A stretch of 64,000 nucleotides of DNA from Paraburkholderia unamae (GCF_003268775.1 NZ_QLSU01000003.1:186001-250000); one strand, 5' to 3'. Counted from the stretch's first letter, positions 1 to 8,561 are shown. Numbers and translations: made by a program. The notes: generated from the sequence alone by a model not told the origin.

Positions 1-2
1 CC

Positions 3-356
3 GATCCGGCCTATATGGCGGGCGTGCCGCAGCAAAATCCCGCTTACCAGGCGGTGGCGAGCGTGATGAGCCTCATGCGCTCGGTGAGCGTGCCGCTCGG
101 CATCACCACGCCCAACATGCCGAATCTTTCGTCCACGATCTGGCGCACGGTCGCGGACCAGACCGATCTCGTCTACTACTTCGACTCCGCCACGCGCCCC
201 GACACTTTCTGGATCTCGCTGCGCAAGCTCGACCTCAAGCCAGGCGCCCCCGTGATGAAGCTCACCATCGACTCGGGCCAGGTTTATTCGGGCGAGGTGT
301 CGGGCAATTTCGTGGCCACGCCGTCGTTCAAGTTCATGCCCGCGCCCGCGCCTTGA
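3..356 (+). CDS. Linear amide C-N hydrolase (choloylglycine hydrolase/penicillin V acylase family), C-terminal part
   Basis: The reading frame is open from the window edge, so only the last 117 residues are seen and the N-terminal catalytic cysteine lies outside. The visible part resembles the C-terminal end of Ntn-hydrolases of the choloylglycine hydrolase family: NMPNLSSTIWRTVADQ, then DLVYYFDSATRPDTFWI and a final beta-rich segment. Such enzymes cut linear amide bonds (bile salts, penicillin V, N-acyl-homoserine lactones) and are often periplasmic. Substrate cannot be told from this piece. It is convergent with the next gene. Family assignment is by recognition of the C-terminal pattern only. 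Confidence 0.7.
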   Translation, partial: DPAYMAGVPQQNPAYQAVASVMSLMRSVSVPLGITTPNMPNLSSTIWRTVADQTDLVYYFDSATRPDTFWISLRKLDLKPGAPVMKLTIDSGQVYSGEVSGNFVATPSFKFMPAPAP

Positions 357-395
357 GCGCGATGACCTTCCCGCTCGCCCCGCAAGCGCCCGCGC

Positions 396-821
396 TCATT
401 TCGCAAACAGCTGGCCGATGTCCTTGAACGCCTTGAATTCGAGCGCATTGCCGCAGGGGTCGAGCAGGAACATCGTTGCCTGTTCGCCCACCTGGCCCTG
501 AAAACGCACGTACGGTTCGATCACGAACTGCACGCCGAAGGTTTTCAGGCGCTCGGCCAGCGCCTCCCACTCGCTCCATCCCAGCACGACGCCGAAATGC
601 GGCACGGGCACGTCGTGGCCGTCCACGGGGTTCGTGTGGGCGTGCTCCTGCGAGGCCGTTTTCGGATGCTCGTGAATCACGAGCTGATGGCCGAAGAAGT
701 CGAAATCGACCCACTGCGCGCTGGAGCGCCCTTCAGCGAGGCCGAACACGCGGCCGTAGAAGTCGCGCGCGGCGGGCAGATCGAAAACGGGAATCGCGAG
801 GTGAAACGGCGACAGCGACAT
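396..821 (-). CDS. VOC (glyoxalase/dioxygenase superfamily) protein
   Basis: A 141-residue single-copy vicinal-oxygen-chelate protein. It starts with FHLAIPV, whose His is a usual first metal ligand, has VPHFGVVL near the middle (second His) and ends with the typical [12 protein letters not shown], whose Glu is the last ligand. I chose the internal ATG at 821 because AGGAGA lies 6 nt upstream and the family begins there; the longer frame to 887 has no ribosome site. Members include glyoxalases, fosfomycin-type resistance proteins and extradiol dioxygenases; the reaction here is unknown. It is transcribed away from a LysR gene, which probably regulates it. Confidence 0.85.
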   Translation of the reverse strand: MSLSPFHLAIPVFDLPAARDFYGRVFGLAEGRSSAQWVDFDFFGHQLVIHEHPKTASQEHAHTNPVDGHDVPVPHFGVVLGWSEWEALAERLKTFGVQFVIEPYVRFQGQVGEQATMFLLDPCGNALEFKAFKDIGQLFAK

Positions 822-906
822 GGCAAGTCTCCTGTGTACTGTGTGCTGTGTATGGGGAACGGTTGCGGCAATGGTAGACACACTCAAGCAAAAACAAAAT
901 CAATAT

Positions 907-930
907 ATAATTTTCCGACACACAAATTAT
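907..930. promoter_or_regulatory. AT-rich inverted repeat, candidate LysR operator
   Basis: ATAATTT (907-913) and AAATTAT (924-930) form a perfect 7-bp inverted repeat with a 10-bp spacer. It ends 8 bp before the LysR start codon and lies in the 117-bp gap between the divergent VOC and LysR genes. LysR-type proteins bind AT-rich interrupted dyads in such positions and usually repress themselves. The link to this LysR protein is inference from position. Confidence 0.5.
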
Positions 931-938
931 TTTGATGA

Positions 939-1829
939 ATGATACGCGAGCTCAAAACCCTCGTTGCGGTGGCGGAGCAAGGCACCTTCGCGGCGGCGGG
1001 GCAAAAGATCGGCTTGACCCAGGCGGCCGTGAGCGCGCAAATGCAACGGCTCGAGGCGGAGCTGGGCTTCGCGCTGTTCGACCGTGAGGGCCGCGCCGCG
1101 CGCCTGAACGCCATGGGCCAGCAGATCCTCGCGCAGGCCCAGGAGGTGATCCGCCTCTACGAGAACCTGAGTTCGAGCGCGGCCGGGCCCGCGGCCACGG
1201 GGCGCGTGACGCTCGGCGCCATCGCCTCCGTGCAGCGCGCGGTGTTGCCGGCGGCGCTGGCCGAATTCCATCGCCGCTGCGCGGGCTGCCGCACGCGCGT
1301 GATTCCGGGGCTCTCCATGGAGTTGATCCATCTCGTGGACGCGGGCGAGATCGACATGGCCGCCATCATCCGTCCACCGTTCGCACTGCAAAGCGATTTG
1401 CGCTGGACCTCGCTCGCGCGCGAGCCGTTCCGGCTGATCGCGCCGCGCCACGTGAAAGGCGGCGACTGGGCCACGCTGCTGGCGAGCCAGCCCTTTATCC
1501 GCTACGATCGGGCCTCGTTTGGCGGGCGCCAGGTGGACCGCTTTCTGCGCCGCATGCATTGCACCGTGCAGGACGTGAGCGAGCTGGACGAGCTGGAAGC
1601 CATCGTCGAACTGGTGGCGAACGGCGTGGGTGTCGCGCTGGTGCCGCAAACCGTGGCGTGGCGGCGTTGGCCCGCGAAGGTCCGTGCGCTCGATCTCGGG
1701 CAGCACACGTTTCATCGTGACATCGGCCTCGTGCATCGCGCGCCGGGCACGCTGGGAGAGCCGGCGCGCCTCTTGATCCAGCTAATCGAATCGTGCGCCC
1801 GCGAGCAGCTTGCGGGCGCGCCGCAATGA
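939..1829 (+). CDS. LysR-family transcriptional regulator
   Basis: A 296-residue LTTR. Residues 1-60 form the winged helix-turn-helix (ELKTLVAVAEQGTFAAAG, then LTQAAVSAQMQRLEAELG) and residues ~90-290 the inducer-binding domain. The ATG overlaps an AT-rich upstream region with a clear dyad, but no strong ribosome site is visible. It is divergent from the VOC gene at 396-821 and is followed after 37 bp by an alpha/beta hydrolase, so it may control either. The effector is unknown. Confidence 0.9.
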   Translation: MIRELKTLVAVAEQGTFAAAGQKIGLTQAAVSAQMQRLEAELGFALFDREGRAARLNAMGQQILAQAQEVIRLYENLSSSAAGPAATGRVTLGAIASVQRAVLPAALAEFHRRCAGCRTRVIPGLSMELIHLVDAGEIDMAAIIRPPFALQSDLRWTSLAREPFRLIAPRHVKGGDWATLLASQPFIRYDRASFGGRQVDRFLRRMHCTVQDVSELDELEAIVELVANGVGVALVPQTVAWRRWPAKVRALDLGQHTFHRDIGLVHRAPGTLGEPARLLIQLIESCAREQLAGAPQ

Positions 1830-1866
1830 ATCCGCCCTCCCCTGTCCCCACGCTGGAGCAACAGAC

Positions 1867-2469
1867 TTGAGCACTCCCGAACAACTGCTTTTCCTGCCCG
1901 GCGCATCGGGCAACAAGGCTTTCTGGCAACCGCTGTCCGAACGCCTCGCCACGCGCGCGGCGCGCGAGTTCGTGGGCTATCCGGGCTTTGGAGGCGAACC
2001 GGCGGACCCGGCCGTTGCCAGTATCGACGACATCGTCCGGCGCGTGGTGGCCCGCATCGATCGGCCCACGGCGTTGGTCGCGCAGTCGATGGGCGGCGTG
2101 ATCGCCGTGCGCGCGGCGCTCGACAAGCCGCAACTCGTCACGCATCTCGTCCTGACGGTCACCTCGGGCGGCATCGACACCGCCGCGCTCGGCGCGCAGA
2201 ACTGGCGTGCGGGCGACACGAGCGCCTTCCCAAGCTGGTTCGTCTCGTACCACGCCGACCTCTCGGACGACATTGCGCGCCTCACGCAGCCGGCACTGCT
2301 GCTATGGGGCGACAGCGATCCGTTGAGTCCGCTTGCCGTGGGCGAGCGGCTCAACGCCCTGCTCGGGAACGCCACGCTGCACGTGGTGCGCGGCGGCGAA
2401 CACGATCTCGGCAGCGTCCACGCCGAGGCGCTGGCGCCGCTCGTGGACGCCCATTTGCTGGCGCGCTGA
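1867..2469 (+). CDS. Alpha/beta hydrolase
   Basis: A 200-residue alpha/beta-hydrolase fold protein. [11 protein letters not shown] near the N-terminus is the oxyanion region, AQSMGGV carries the nucleophile Ser (the first Gly of GxSxG is Ala), WGDSDPLSP the acid and GGEHDLGS the His. I chose the TTG at 1867 because GGAG stands 8 nt upstream and the hydrolase similarity begins there; an ATG at 1810 in the same frame would overlap the end of lysR by 20 bp and add 19 unrelated residues. The substrate is unknown. It probably forms a transcript with the LysR gene upstream. Confidence 0.8.
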   Translation: MSTPEQLLFLPGASGNKAFWQPLSERLATRAAREFVGYPGFGGEPADPAVASIDDIVRRVVARIDRPTALVAQSMGGVIAVRAALDKPQLVTHLVLTVTSGGIDTAALGAQNWRAGDTSAFPSWFVSYHADLSDDIARLTQPALLLWGDSDPLSPLAVGERLNALLGNATLHVVRGGEHDLGSVHAEALAPLVDAHLLAR

Positions 2470-2520
2470 GCCCGCAGCGTCGCCGGGCAGCAGGGCGCGA
2501 TCAGTCGTTTCAACCAAATA

Positions 2521-2551
2521 CGTCCAAAAATACATTAGAAATAACTGGACG
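2521..2551. promoter_or_regulatory. Interrupted dyad upstream of alanine racemase
   Basis: CGTCCA (2521-2526) and TGGACG (2546-2551) form a perfect 6-bp inverted repeat with a 19-bp AT-rich spacer. It lies in the 179-bp gap before the alanine racemase gene, the only gap in this part with markedly low GC. It may be an operator or part of the promoter; no known consensus fits, so confidence is low. Confidence 0.3.
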
Positions 2552-2648
2552 AAAATCAATACGATTGCGGAAATCACTGGATCGCGCGCACTTACCCAGG
2601 CGCGACCACCGCCTATCGACTGAACCGCCCCCGACCACAGGAACGCCC

Positions 2649-3779
2649 ATGCCGCGCCCCATCGCCGCCCGCATCCAGCCCGACGCCATCCGCCACAACC
2701 TGCAACTCGCGAAGCAGACCGCTTCCGGCTCGCGCGCCTTTGCGGTCATCAAGGCCAACGGGTACGGTCATGGCATCGAGCGGATTTACCCGGCACTGGC
2801 CGGGGCGGACGGCATCGCCCTGCTCGACCTCGATGAAGCCGTGCGCGTGCGCGAGCTGGGCTGGACCAAGCCGCTGCTGCTGCTCGAAGGCGTTTTCGAG
2901 CCCGCCGACGTCGAACTGGCTATCGCGCACCGCCTCACGGTAGCCGTGCATTGCGACGAGCAACTCGACCTGCTCGCGGCCGCCAGGCCCGAATCGTCGC
3001 GTGGCCCCGTCGACATCCAGTTGAAGATGAACTCGGGCATGAATCGCCTGGGCTTTCGCCCGCATGCGTATCGCGCCGCGTGGGAACGCGCGCGCGCCCT
3101 GCCTTCGGTCGGCGCGATCGGCCTCATGACGCACTTCGCGAACGCCGACGACGGCCAGATCGACTGGCAGCTCGACACCTTCGACGCCGCCGTGCAGGAC
3201 CTGCCCGGCGAGCAGTCGGTGTCGAATTCGGCGGGCGTCCTCTGGCATCCGCGCGCGCATCGCGACTGGGTGCGGCCCGGCACGATCCTCTACGGCGCGT
3301 CGCCCACGGGCGTGGCGCGTCATGTGGCGGGCATCGGCCTGCGCGCTGCCATGACGCTCACGAGCCGCATCATCGGCGTGCAGACGCTCGCACCGCAGGA
3401 AACCATCGGCTATGGGCGCACGTTCGAGGCCGACCGGCCCATGCGCGTCGGGGTGGTCGCGTGCGGCTATGCGGACGGCTACCCGCGCCATGCCCGCAGC
3501 GGCACGCCCATCGTCGTGGACGGCGTGCGCACGCGCGTGGTGGGCCGCGTCTCCATGGACATGCTCACCGTCGACCTCACGCCCTGCCCGCAGGCGGGCA
3601 TCGGTTCGAGCGTCGAGCTGTGGGGCGACCAGGTGAGCGTGGACGAAGTAGCCGAGGCGTCGGGCACGATCGGCTATGAACTCATGTGCGCGCTCGCGCG
3701 GCGCGTGCCGGTCGTCGTGGCCGACGACACGGAGCACGCGCGCGCCACGCAGGCACAAGGCGAGAGCGTGGCCGCCTGA
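2649..3779 (+). CDS. alr: Alanine racemase
   Basis: A 376-residue fold-type III PLP enzyme that interconverts L- and D-alanine, for peptidoglycan or for D-alanine catabolism. [12 protein letters not shown] holds the PLP-binding Lys (residue 35) in the N-terminal TIM barrel. [11 protein letters not shown] contains the second catalytic Tyr, and [11 protein letters not shown] is the conserved C-terminal beta-domain motif. The ATG at 2649 fits the family start; the frame runs open upstream to 2304 but that part overlaps the hydrolase gene. Whether it is the biosynthetic Alr or the catabolic DadX type cannot be told; no D-amino-acid dehydrogenase lies beside it. Confidence 0.95.
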   Translation: MPRPIAARIQPDAIRHNLQLAKQTASGSRAFAVIKANGYGHGIERIYPALAGADGIALLDLDEAVRVRELGWTKPLLLLEGVFEPADVELAIAHRLTVAVHCDEQLDLLAAARPESSRGPVDIQLKMNSGMNRLGFRPHAYRAAWERARALPSVGAIGLMTHFANADDGQIDWQLDTFDAAVQDLPGEQSVSNSAGVLWHPRAHRDWVRPGTILYGASPTGVARHVAGIGLRAAMTLTSRIIGVQTLAPQETIGYGRTFEADRPMRVGVVACGYADGYPRHARSGTPIVVDGVRTRVVGRVSMDMLTVDLTPCPQAGIGSSVELWGDQVSVDEVAEASGTIGYELMCALARRVPVVVADDTEHARATQAQGESVAA

Positions 3780-3831
3780 CGGCCACACACAAGCCCACAC
3801 AGCGCCCACCCAGCTCTCACCCCGCGCCCGC

Positions 3832-3890
3832 TGACGAAATATCGTCAATCTTCCGGTTGAGCCACGGCCTTGGGTCACCTATTTTGGTGA
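3832..3890. promoter_or_regulatory. Two dyads upstream of the first oxygenase gene
   Basis: TGACGA/TCGTCA arms lie at 3832-3847 with a 4-bp centre, and TCACC/GGTGA arms at 3875-3890 with a 6-bp centre. Both fall in the 166-bp gap between alanine racemase and the diiron oxygenase gene that starts at 3946. They differ in sequence from the palindromes beside the second oxygenase gene, so the two sets are probably controlled by different proteins. Function is inferred from symmetry and position only. Confidence 0.4.
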
Positions 3891-3945
3891 TGACACGCGC
3901 GGCGCATTGCACGCCGCGCAACGGCATCCCAACAAGGAGACATCC

Positions 3946-5016
3946 GTGGCCGACCAGGAGACTCAAGACTACGCGCCGCATCACGCGGATTACCGGCTCA
4001 TCGGCGGCGCGGGCGAACGCGCGCGCGCCGCGGGCCTCGTCAACGCGGACTGGTACCGCTGCGCGGTGCCGCGCCCGGTGATGAAGCAACTCATGCAGCG
4101 CGGCGACGCGCGCGCGATCCGCGACACGGCGATCTGGTACGCGGCGATCATCGCGAGCGGCGTGCTGGCCGGGTTGCTCTGGCATGCGCATTCCTGGTGG
4201 GCCGTGCCCGCCTTCCTGCTCTACGGCACGCTCTATTGCAGTCCCGCCGATTCGCGCTGGCATGAATGCGGTCACGGCACGGCGTTCAAGACACGCTGGA
4301 TGAACGACGCGCTCTATCAGGTCGCCTCGTTCCAGGTGTTGCGCTGCGCGACGATCTGGCGCTGGAGCCACGCGCGCCATCACACCGACACGCTCGTCGT
4401 CGGCCGCGATCCCGAGATCGCCGCACCGCGCCCCACCGACTGGCTCTCGCTCGCGCTCAACCTCTGCGCGCTCAAGCACGCCTCGAACGAACTGCCGCGC
4501 ATGGTTCGCGCCGCGTGCGGGCGTTTGAGTGCGGAGGACCAGAGCTTCGTGCCCGCCTCCGAATGGCCGAAGGCGATACGCGAAGCGCGCCTGAGCCTGC
4601 TCGTCTATGCGATCGTGATCGGCCTGTGCGTCGGCTACCGCACCATCCTGCCGCTGCTCTATATCGGCTTGCCGAGCCTCTACGGCGCGTGGCTGTATCT
4701 CTACTTCGGCCTCACGCAGCACGCGGGCATGCCCGAGAACGTGCTCGACCACCGGCGCAACTGCCGCACGGTGATGATGAATCCCGTGTTCCGCTTTCTC
4801 TACTGGAACATGAACTATCACGTCGAGCATCACATGTTTCCGATGGTGCCGTTTCATGCGCTGCCGCGCCTGCACGAAGTCGTGAAGACCGACATGCCGC
4901 CGCCTTATCGCAGCAGCCTCGCCGCCTACGCGGAAATCATTCCGGCGCTCGTGCGGCAAACGCGCGACCCCTCGTATCACGTGGCGCGCCCGGTGCCGGG
5001 CCACGCGGAAGCCTGA
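3946..5016 (+). CDS. MocD-like membrane diiron oxygenase (fatty-acid-desaturase superfamily)
   Basis: A 356-residue integral membrane non-haem diiron enzyme. The three His boxes are intact: HECGH at 106-110, SHARHH with His 142, 145 and 146, and NMNYHVEHH with His 292, 295 and 296. Hydrophobic segments at ~62-96 and ~218-258 flank them. The GTG at 3946 is preceded by AAGGAGA at 5 nt, which decides the start over an upstream ATG. It is followed after 51 bp by a Rieske ferredoxin. The pair matches MocD/MocE of rhizobial rhizopine catabolism, where the trio MocDEF is thought to demethylate 3-O-methyl-scyllo-inosamine. The substrate here is not known and could be another methoxy or alkyl compound. 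Confidence 0.88.
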   Translation: MADQETQDYAPHHADYRLIGGAGERARAAGLVNADWYRCAVPRPVMKQLMQRGDARAIRDTAIWYAAIIASGVLAGLLWHAHSWWAVPAFLLYGTLYCSPADSRWHECGHGTAFKTRWMNDALYQVASFQVLRCATIWRWSHARHHTDTLVVGRDPEIAAPRPTDWLSLALNLCALKHASNELPRMVRAACGRLSAEDQSFVPASEWPKAIREARLSLLVYAIVIGLCVGYRTILPLLYIGLPSLYGAWLYLYFGLTQHAGMPENVLDHRRNCRTVMMNPVFRFLYWNMNYHVEHHMFPMVPFHALPRLHEVVKTDMPPPYRSSLAAYAEIIPALVRQTRDPSYHVARPVPGHAEA

Positions 5017-5067
5017 ACCCTTGCGCGCGCAACCATTCGATAACAGACTCAGCACAGGAGACGACAC

Positions 5068-5376
5068 ATGACGCAATGGATCGAGGCAGCCGCATTCGAC
5101 GATATCGAAGACGAGGACGTCATGCGCTTTGACCACGGCGGACGCACCTTTGCGATCTACCGCGTGGAAGACCGGGTGTACGCAAGCGACGGACTCTGCA
5201 CGCACGAGCACGTGCACCTGAGCGACGGACTCGTGATGGGCCATGTGATCGAATGTCCCAAGCACAATGGCCGCTTCGACGTGCGCGACGGCCGTCCGCT
5301 GTGCGCGCCGGTATGCGAAAAGCTCGCGACCTATCCGGCCAAGGTGGAAGGCGGGAGAATTTTCATCGAGGTATGA
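5068..5376 (+). CDS. MocE-like Rieske [2Fe-2S] ferredoxin
   Basis: A 102-residue soluble Rieske ferredoxin. The cluster ligands are Cys44-Thr-His46 in GLCTHEHVHL and Cys63-Pro-Lys-His66 in ECPKHNGRFD. Such a protein hands electrons from a reductase to an oxygenase, here most likely the diiron enzyme encoded 51 bp upstream. AGGAGA stands 7 nt before the ATG. Its paralogue is encoded at 11842-12165 beside the second oxygenase. No reductase gene lies in this pair, so the reductase at 10506-11750 probably serves both. Confidence 0.92.
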   Translation: MTQWIEAAAFDDIEDEDVMRFDHGGRTFAIYRVEDRVYASDGLCTHEHVHLSDGLVMGHVIECPKHNGRFDVRDGRPLCAPVCEKLATYPAKVEGGRIFIEV

Positions 5377-5418
5377 GCGATGAAGCGGCGCACCCGGCCG
5401 ATGCGAATCGCTGAAAAA

Positions 5419-5438
5419 CCACGCAAACGTTAGCGTGG
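5419..5438. promoter_or_regulatory. LacI/PurR-type palindrome upstream of the sia operon
   Basis: CCACGC (5419-5424) and GCGTGG (5433-5438) flank AAACGTTA. The inner ACGCAAACGTTAGCGT differs at one base from the PurR/LacI-family operator ACGCAAACGTTTGCGT, including the central CG. It lies 43 bp after the ferredoxin stop and 124 bp before siaA. It has no T-run, so a terminator is less likely than an operator. A related site occurs at 50050-50063 before a GGDEF-EAL gene. The binding protein is unknown; the LacI gene at 13515 has different palindromes beside it. Confidence 0.5.
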
Positions 5439-5562
5439 GGCGCGCCGATCGTTACGGTGTATTAAACAGAAAAAATTGAGCACTCTCTCGCACCCATGTA
5501 ACGAGAATGACATAAATAGGCATTAGCGTGCTGGTTCTCCATATTAATCGGAATGGATAGCC

Positions 5563-6795
5563 ATGCATCCCGCGCTCGCGCAGTTTCGTCGTCCGGGGCC
5601 TTCCATGGGCCCTCGCAGCGCCGGGGAACTGGCTCAGGAAGTGCCGGCCATCGACGCGGCGGATTCCAATTCGCTCGTCATGGAGATTTTCTATTCGCGC
5701 CGCGACATGGCGAGCCTCGCGGTGATCGACAACGACCGCCCCATCGGCCTGATCAATCGCGACATCTTCCTCTCGCAAATGAGCAAGCCGTTTCATCGCG
5801 AGCTCTACGACAAGAAGAGTTGCATCGCGTTCATGGACAAGGAGCCGTTGATCGTCGATGCGGAGATGAGCATCGAAGCGCTCACCTTCAAAACGGTGGA
5901 AGTGGGCGAAAAGGCGCTGGTCGACGGCTTCATCGTGACGCGCGAAGGCCGCTTCGCGGGCGTGGGCAATGGCCTGCGGCTGCTTTCCATCGTGGCGGAA
6001 ATGCAGGCGGAGAAGAATCGCCAGATCATGCAGAGCATCGAGTATGCGAGCGTGATCCAGCAAGCCATGCTGCGCGCCTCGCGCGAAACGCTCGGCAGCA
6101 TGCTGCCTGACGCGGCGCTGCTATGGGAGCCGCGCGACGTAGTGGGCGGCGACTTCTATCACTTCGCCGCGTTCCCCGACGGCTGGTTCGGCGCGGTGGC
6201 CGACTGCACGGGGCACGGCGTGCCCGGCGCGTTCATGACCCTGCTCGCTTCGGCCTCGCTCTCGCAGGCGCTCGAACAACTCGGCCCGCGCAACCCGTGC
6301 GCGCTGCTCGCGGCGGTCAATCGCAACGTCAAGGCGCTGCTCGGCCAGATCCACGGCGCGGGCGACGCCCCGCAGTCCAACGACGGGCTCGACGCCGCGT
6401 TCTTCTGGTTCGACGCGGCCCGCCAGCAACTGCAATTCGCGGGCGCGCGCGTCGCGCTGCATGTGCTGCGCCCCGCTGCGCCGCAGTTCGAAAGCATTGC
6501 CGGCGACCGCATGGGCGTGGGCTACGTGGACAGCCTGGCCGATTATGCGTGGGCCCAGCACGCCGTCGATGCGCCGCAAGGCAGCCTGCTGTTCGTTTCG
6601 ACCGACGGCTTGACCGACCAGATCGGCGGCCCGCGCAAGATCGCATTCGGCAAGCGCCGCGCGCTCGACCAGATTCTCGAACGGCGCGACAACGCCGCCT
6701 CTTCCATTTGCGCGAGCCTGCTCGACGCGCTGGCCGACTGGCAAGGCAAGCAGGCGCGCCGCGACGATGTCACGCTTTTCTTTGCACGTGTTTAA
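5563..6795 (+). CDS. siaA: SiaA-type PP2C/SpoIIE protein phosphatase with N-terminal CBS-like region
   Basis: A 410-residue cytoplasmic protein. Residues ~30-165 look like a CBS pair (SLAVIDNDRPIGLINRDIF and a second similar unit), a coiled helix follows, and residues ~175-410 form the PP2C phosphatase. All metal-binding positions are present: DVVGGDFYHF, ADCTGHGVPGAFM, STDGLTDQ and RRDDVTLF. In Pseudomonas aeruginosa SiaA removes the phosphate from SiaC and so switches on SiaD; that protein has a membrane sensor with HAMP, whereas this one has no membrane segment and would sense an intracellular ligand through CBS. It heads a four-gene operon (gaps 14, 18 and 23 bp). The ribosome site (GGAATGGA) is weak. 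Confidence 0.85.
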   Translation: MHPALAQFRRPGPSMGPRSAGELAQEVPAIDAADSNSLVMEIFYSRRDMASLAVIDNDRPIGLINRDIFLSQMSKPFHRELYDKKSCIAFMDKEPLIVDAEMSIEALTFKTVEVGEKALVDGFIVTREGRFAGVGNGLRLLSIVAEMQAEKNRQIMQSIEYASVIQQAMLRASRETLGSMLPDAALLWEPRDVVGGDFYHFAAFPDGWFGAVADCTGHGVPGAFMTLLASASLSQALEQLGPRNPCALLAAVNRNVKALLGQIHGAGDAPQSNDGLDAAFFWFDAARQQLQFAGARVALHVLRPAAPQFESIAGDRMGVGYVDSLADYAWAQHAVDAPQGSLLFVSTDGLTDQIGGPRKIAFGKRRALDQILERRDNAASSICASLLDALADWQGKQARRDDVTLFFARV

Positions 6796-6809
6796 GGTAG
6801 TCCAACCAT

Positions 6810-7373
6810 ATGTCTGGAATTCTGGATCAGAACTGCTGCTTTTTTGAAATTGCCCAGAAGCGCAATTTGCTTTTCTATCACAAAGGGTATTTCTCGCACA
6901 GCATCGTCGCCGCCATGAGCGAGGTTGTGAAGCTGCAACTCGAAGTGGCGGGACTGAGCACGGCCACGCGCCGCAAGATCTTCTCTTCGTTCATCGAACT
7001 TTCGCAGAACATCGTGCACTACTCGTCCGATGCGATCACCGAGGGCCAGGGAACGGGCGGCGCGATCCGCGAAGGTGCCATGTGCATTTCGGCCGAGGGC
7101 GAGCGCCACCTCATGGTTTGCGTGAACCCCATCGCCACGGCGGCCGTGGCCGAATTGCGCGAGAAGCTCGAACCGCTGCGCAACATGTCGATCGATGAGA
7201 TCAAGCAGGCATACAAGATGTCGCTGCGCGCCGACACGCCCGCCGACAGCAAGGGAGCGGGACTGGGTTTTCTGACGATGGCGCGCGACGCGAGCGCTCC
7301 GCTCGATTTCGCGTTCCATCCGCGCGAAGACGATACGGACACCACACTGTTTTGTCTCAAGACCATCATCTGA
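6810..7373 (+). CDS. siaB: SiaB-type protein kinase (GHKL fold)
   Basis: A 187-residue protein of the SiaB family. ELSQNIVHYSSD resembles the N-box and DSKGAGLGFLTMARDA the G-box of GHKL ATPases, so ATP binding is likely. In P. aeruginosa SiaB phosphorylates SiaC and is opposed by the SiaA phosphatase. Order and spacing (14 bp after siaA, 18 bp before siaC) support the same partner-switch here. No transmembrane segment is seen. The kinase assignment rests on family recognition and on the complete siaABCD order. Confidence 0.85.
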   Translation: MSGILDQNCCFFEIAQKRNLLFYHKGYFSHSIVAAMSEVVKLQLEVAGLSTATRRKIFSSFIELSQNIVHYSSDAITEGQGTGGAIREGAMCISAEGERHLMVCVNPIATAAVAELREKLEPLRNMSIDEIKQAYKMSLRADTPADSKGAGLGFLTMARDASAPLDFAFHPREDDTDTTLFCLKTII

Positions 7374-7391
7374 CCAGGGCACGCGCACAGC

Positions 7392-7778
7392 ATGGATAAC
7401 CTCTTTATCGCCGCCACGGCAACCTCGCCGGAAATCGACTTCCGCTTCGACGAGCATGTGCTCTCCCTGCGCGGCGAGTCGTACCCCGAGAACGCGGCCG
7501 CGTTCTATGCGCCCGTCATCGAGCGGCTCAACGGCTGGCTCGCGACGTGCACGGACACGGCCATCACGGTCGAAGTCACGCTCACCTACTTCAATAGTTC
7601 GAGCACGAAAATGCTGTTCAGCGTATTCGACGCGCTGGACCGCGCCGCTTCCTCGGGCAACCCGGTGCAGGTGAACTGGTATCGCGACGAAGAAGACGAA
7701 ACGATCCTCGAGTTCGGCGAGGAACTGCAAACCGACTTCACGGCGATCAAGTTCAACGATTGCCCGGTTGCCACTTGA
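7392..7778 (+). CDS. siaC: SiaC-type regulatory phosphoprotein
   Basis: A 128-residue acidic protein of the SiaC family. The segment TYFNSSSTKML (residues 65-75) covers the position of the phosphorylated Thr68 of P. aeruginosa SiaC; a Ser/Thr cluster at 69-72 is available here. In the known system unphosphorylated SiaC binds and activates the diguanylate cyclase SiaD, while SiaB phosphorylation breaks the contact. It sits between the kinase gene and the cyclase gene, with the cyclase GTG only 23 bp after its stop. Confidence 0.87.
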   Translation: MDNLFIAATATSPEIDFRFDEHVLSLRGESYPENAAAFYAPVIERLNGWLATCTDTAITVEVTLTYFNSSSTKMLFSVFDALDRAASSGNPVQVNWYRDEEDETILEFGEELQTDFTAIKFNDCPVAT

Positions 7779-7801
7779 GTGGCGCTTTGAGGACTACGCG
7801 C

Positions 7802-8542
7802 GTGGAAACGACTGCCTTGCGGGACGCAACGAAGGATCATTCCCTGGACCTGTTCCGCAACGAGAGCGAGGCGCTGGAGCGCGCGCGCGCGAGCGCCGCC
7901 GATCCGCACGCGAGCGCGCAGGACTACCACGAGGCGCTGGCCGAACTGATCCGGCATTACGAGCGCCTGATGCGCGAGACGCGCCGCCTGATCGGCCGCA
8001 GCGATCGCGCCGAGCGCGAAATGCAGGCGCTCGCGCAGCAGTTGCAATATCGCGCGACGCACGACGCGCTCACGAGCGTGCTCAATCGCAGCGCCGTGAT
8101 CGAGCGCACAGTGAAGGCGCTGCGCGCGAACCGGGCCGTGATGATCCTGCTCGACATCGACGACTTCAAGAAGGTCAACGACGACTTCGGCCACCCCGCC
8201 GGCGACGCCGTGATTCTCGGCATCGTGAACTGTCTGCGCCGCATTCTGGGCGACGCGGGCATCATCGGCCGCGTGGGCGGCGAGGAGTTCACGGTCGTGC
8301 TGCCGGGCTTCGATATCGGCGAGGCGCTGAAACTGGCGGAGCGCATGCGCGTGGCCATCGCCAATCACACGTTCCCCGCGCCGGTGAGCCGCGCCATCAC
8401 GGCGAGCTTCGGCGTGAGCGACAATCCGGCCGGCACGGATTTCGACACCGCCTACGGTCTTGCCGACTCCGCCCTCTACGCGGCCAAGCGCGGCGGGCGC
8501 AACTGCGTGGCGTACGAAGGCCCCCTCGCGCAAGCGGAGTAA
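7802..8542 (+). CDS. siaD: SiaD-type diguanylate cyclase
   Basis: A 246-residue enzyme that makes c-di-GMP from two GTP. The N-terminal ~85 residues are helical and coiled, as needed for SiaC binding, and the GGDEF domain follows (THDALTSVLNR, LDIDDFKKVND, GGEEF at 159-163). The place where an RxxD inhibitory site normally stands (residues 150-153) reads GDAG, so product feedback through that site is not expected. I chose GTG 7802 because GAGGA lies 8 nt upstream; TTG codons in the same frame would overlap siaC. It is the output of the siaABCD switch. Confidence 0.88.
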   Translation: METTALRDATKDHSLDLFRNESEALERARASAADPHASAQDYHEALAELIRHYERLMRETRRLIGRSDRAEREMQALAQQLQYRATHDALTSVLNRSAVIERTVKALRANRAVMILLDIDDFKKVNDDFGHPAGDAVILGIVNCLRRILGDAGIIGRVGGEEFTVVLPGFDIGEALKLAERMRVAIANHTFPAPVSRAITASFGVSDNPAGTDFDTAYGLADSALYAAKRGGRNCVAYEGPLAQAE

Positions 8543-8561
8543 AAGGCGGCCCGTCGCGCGC

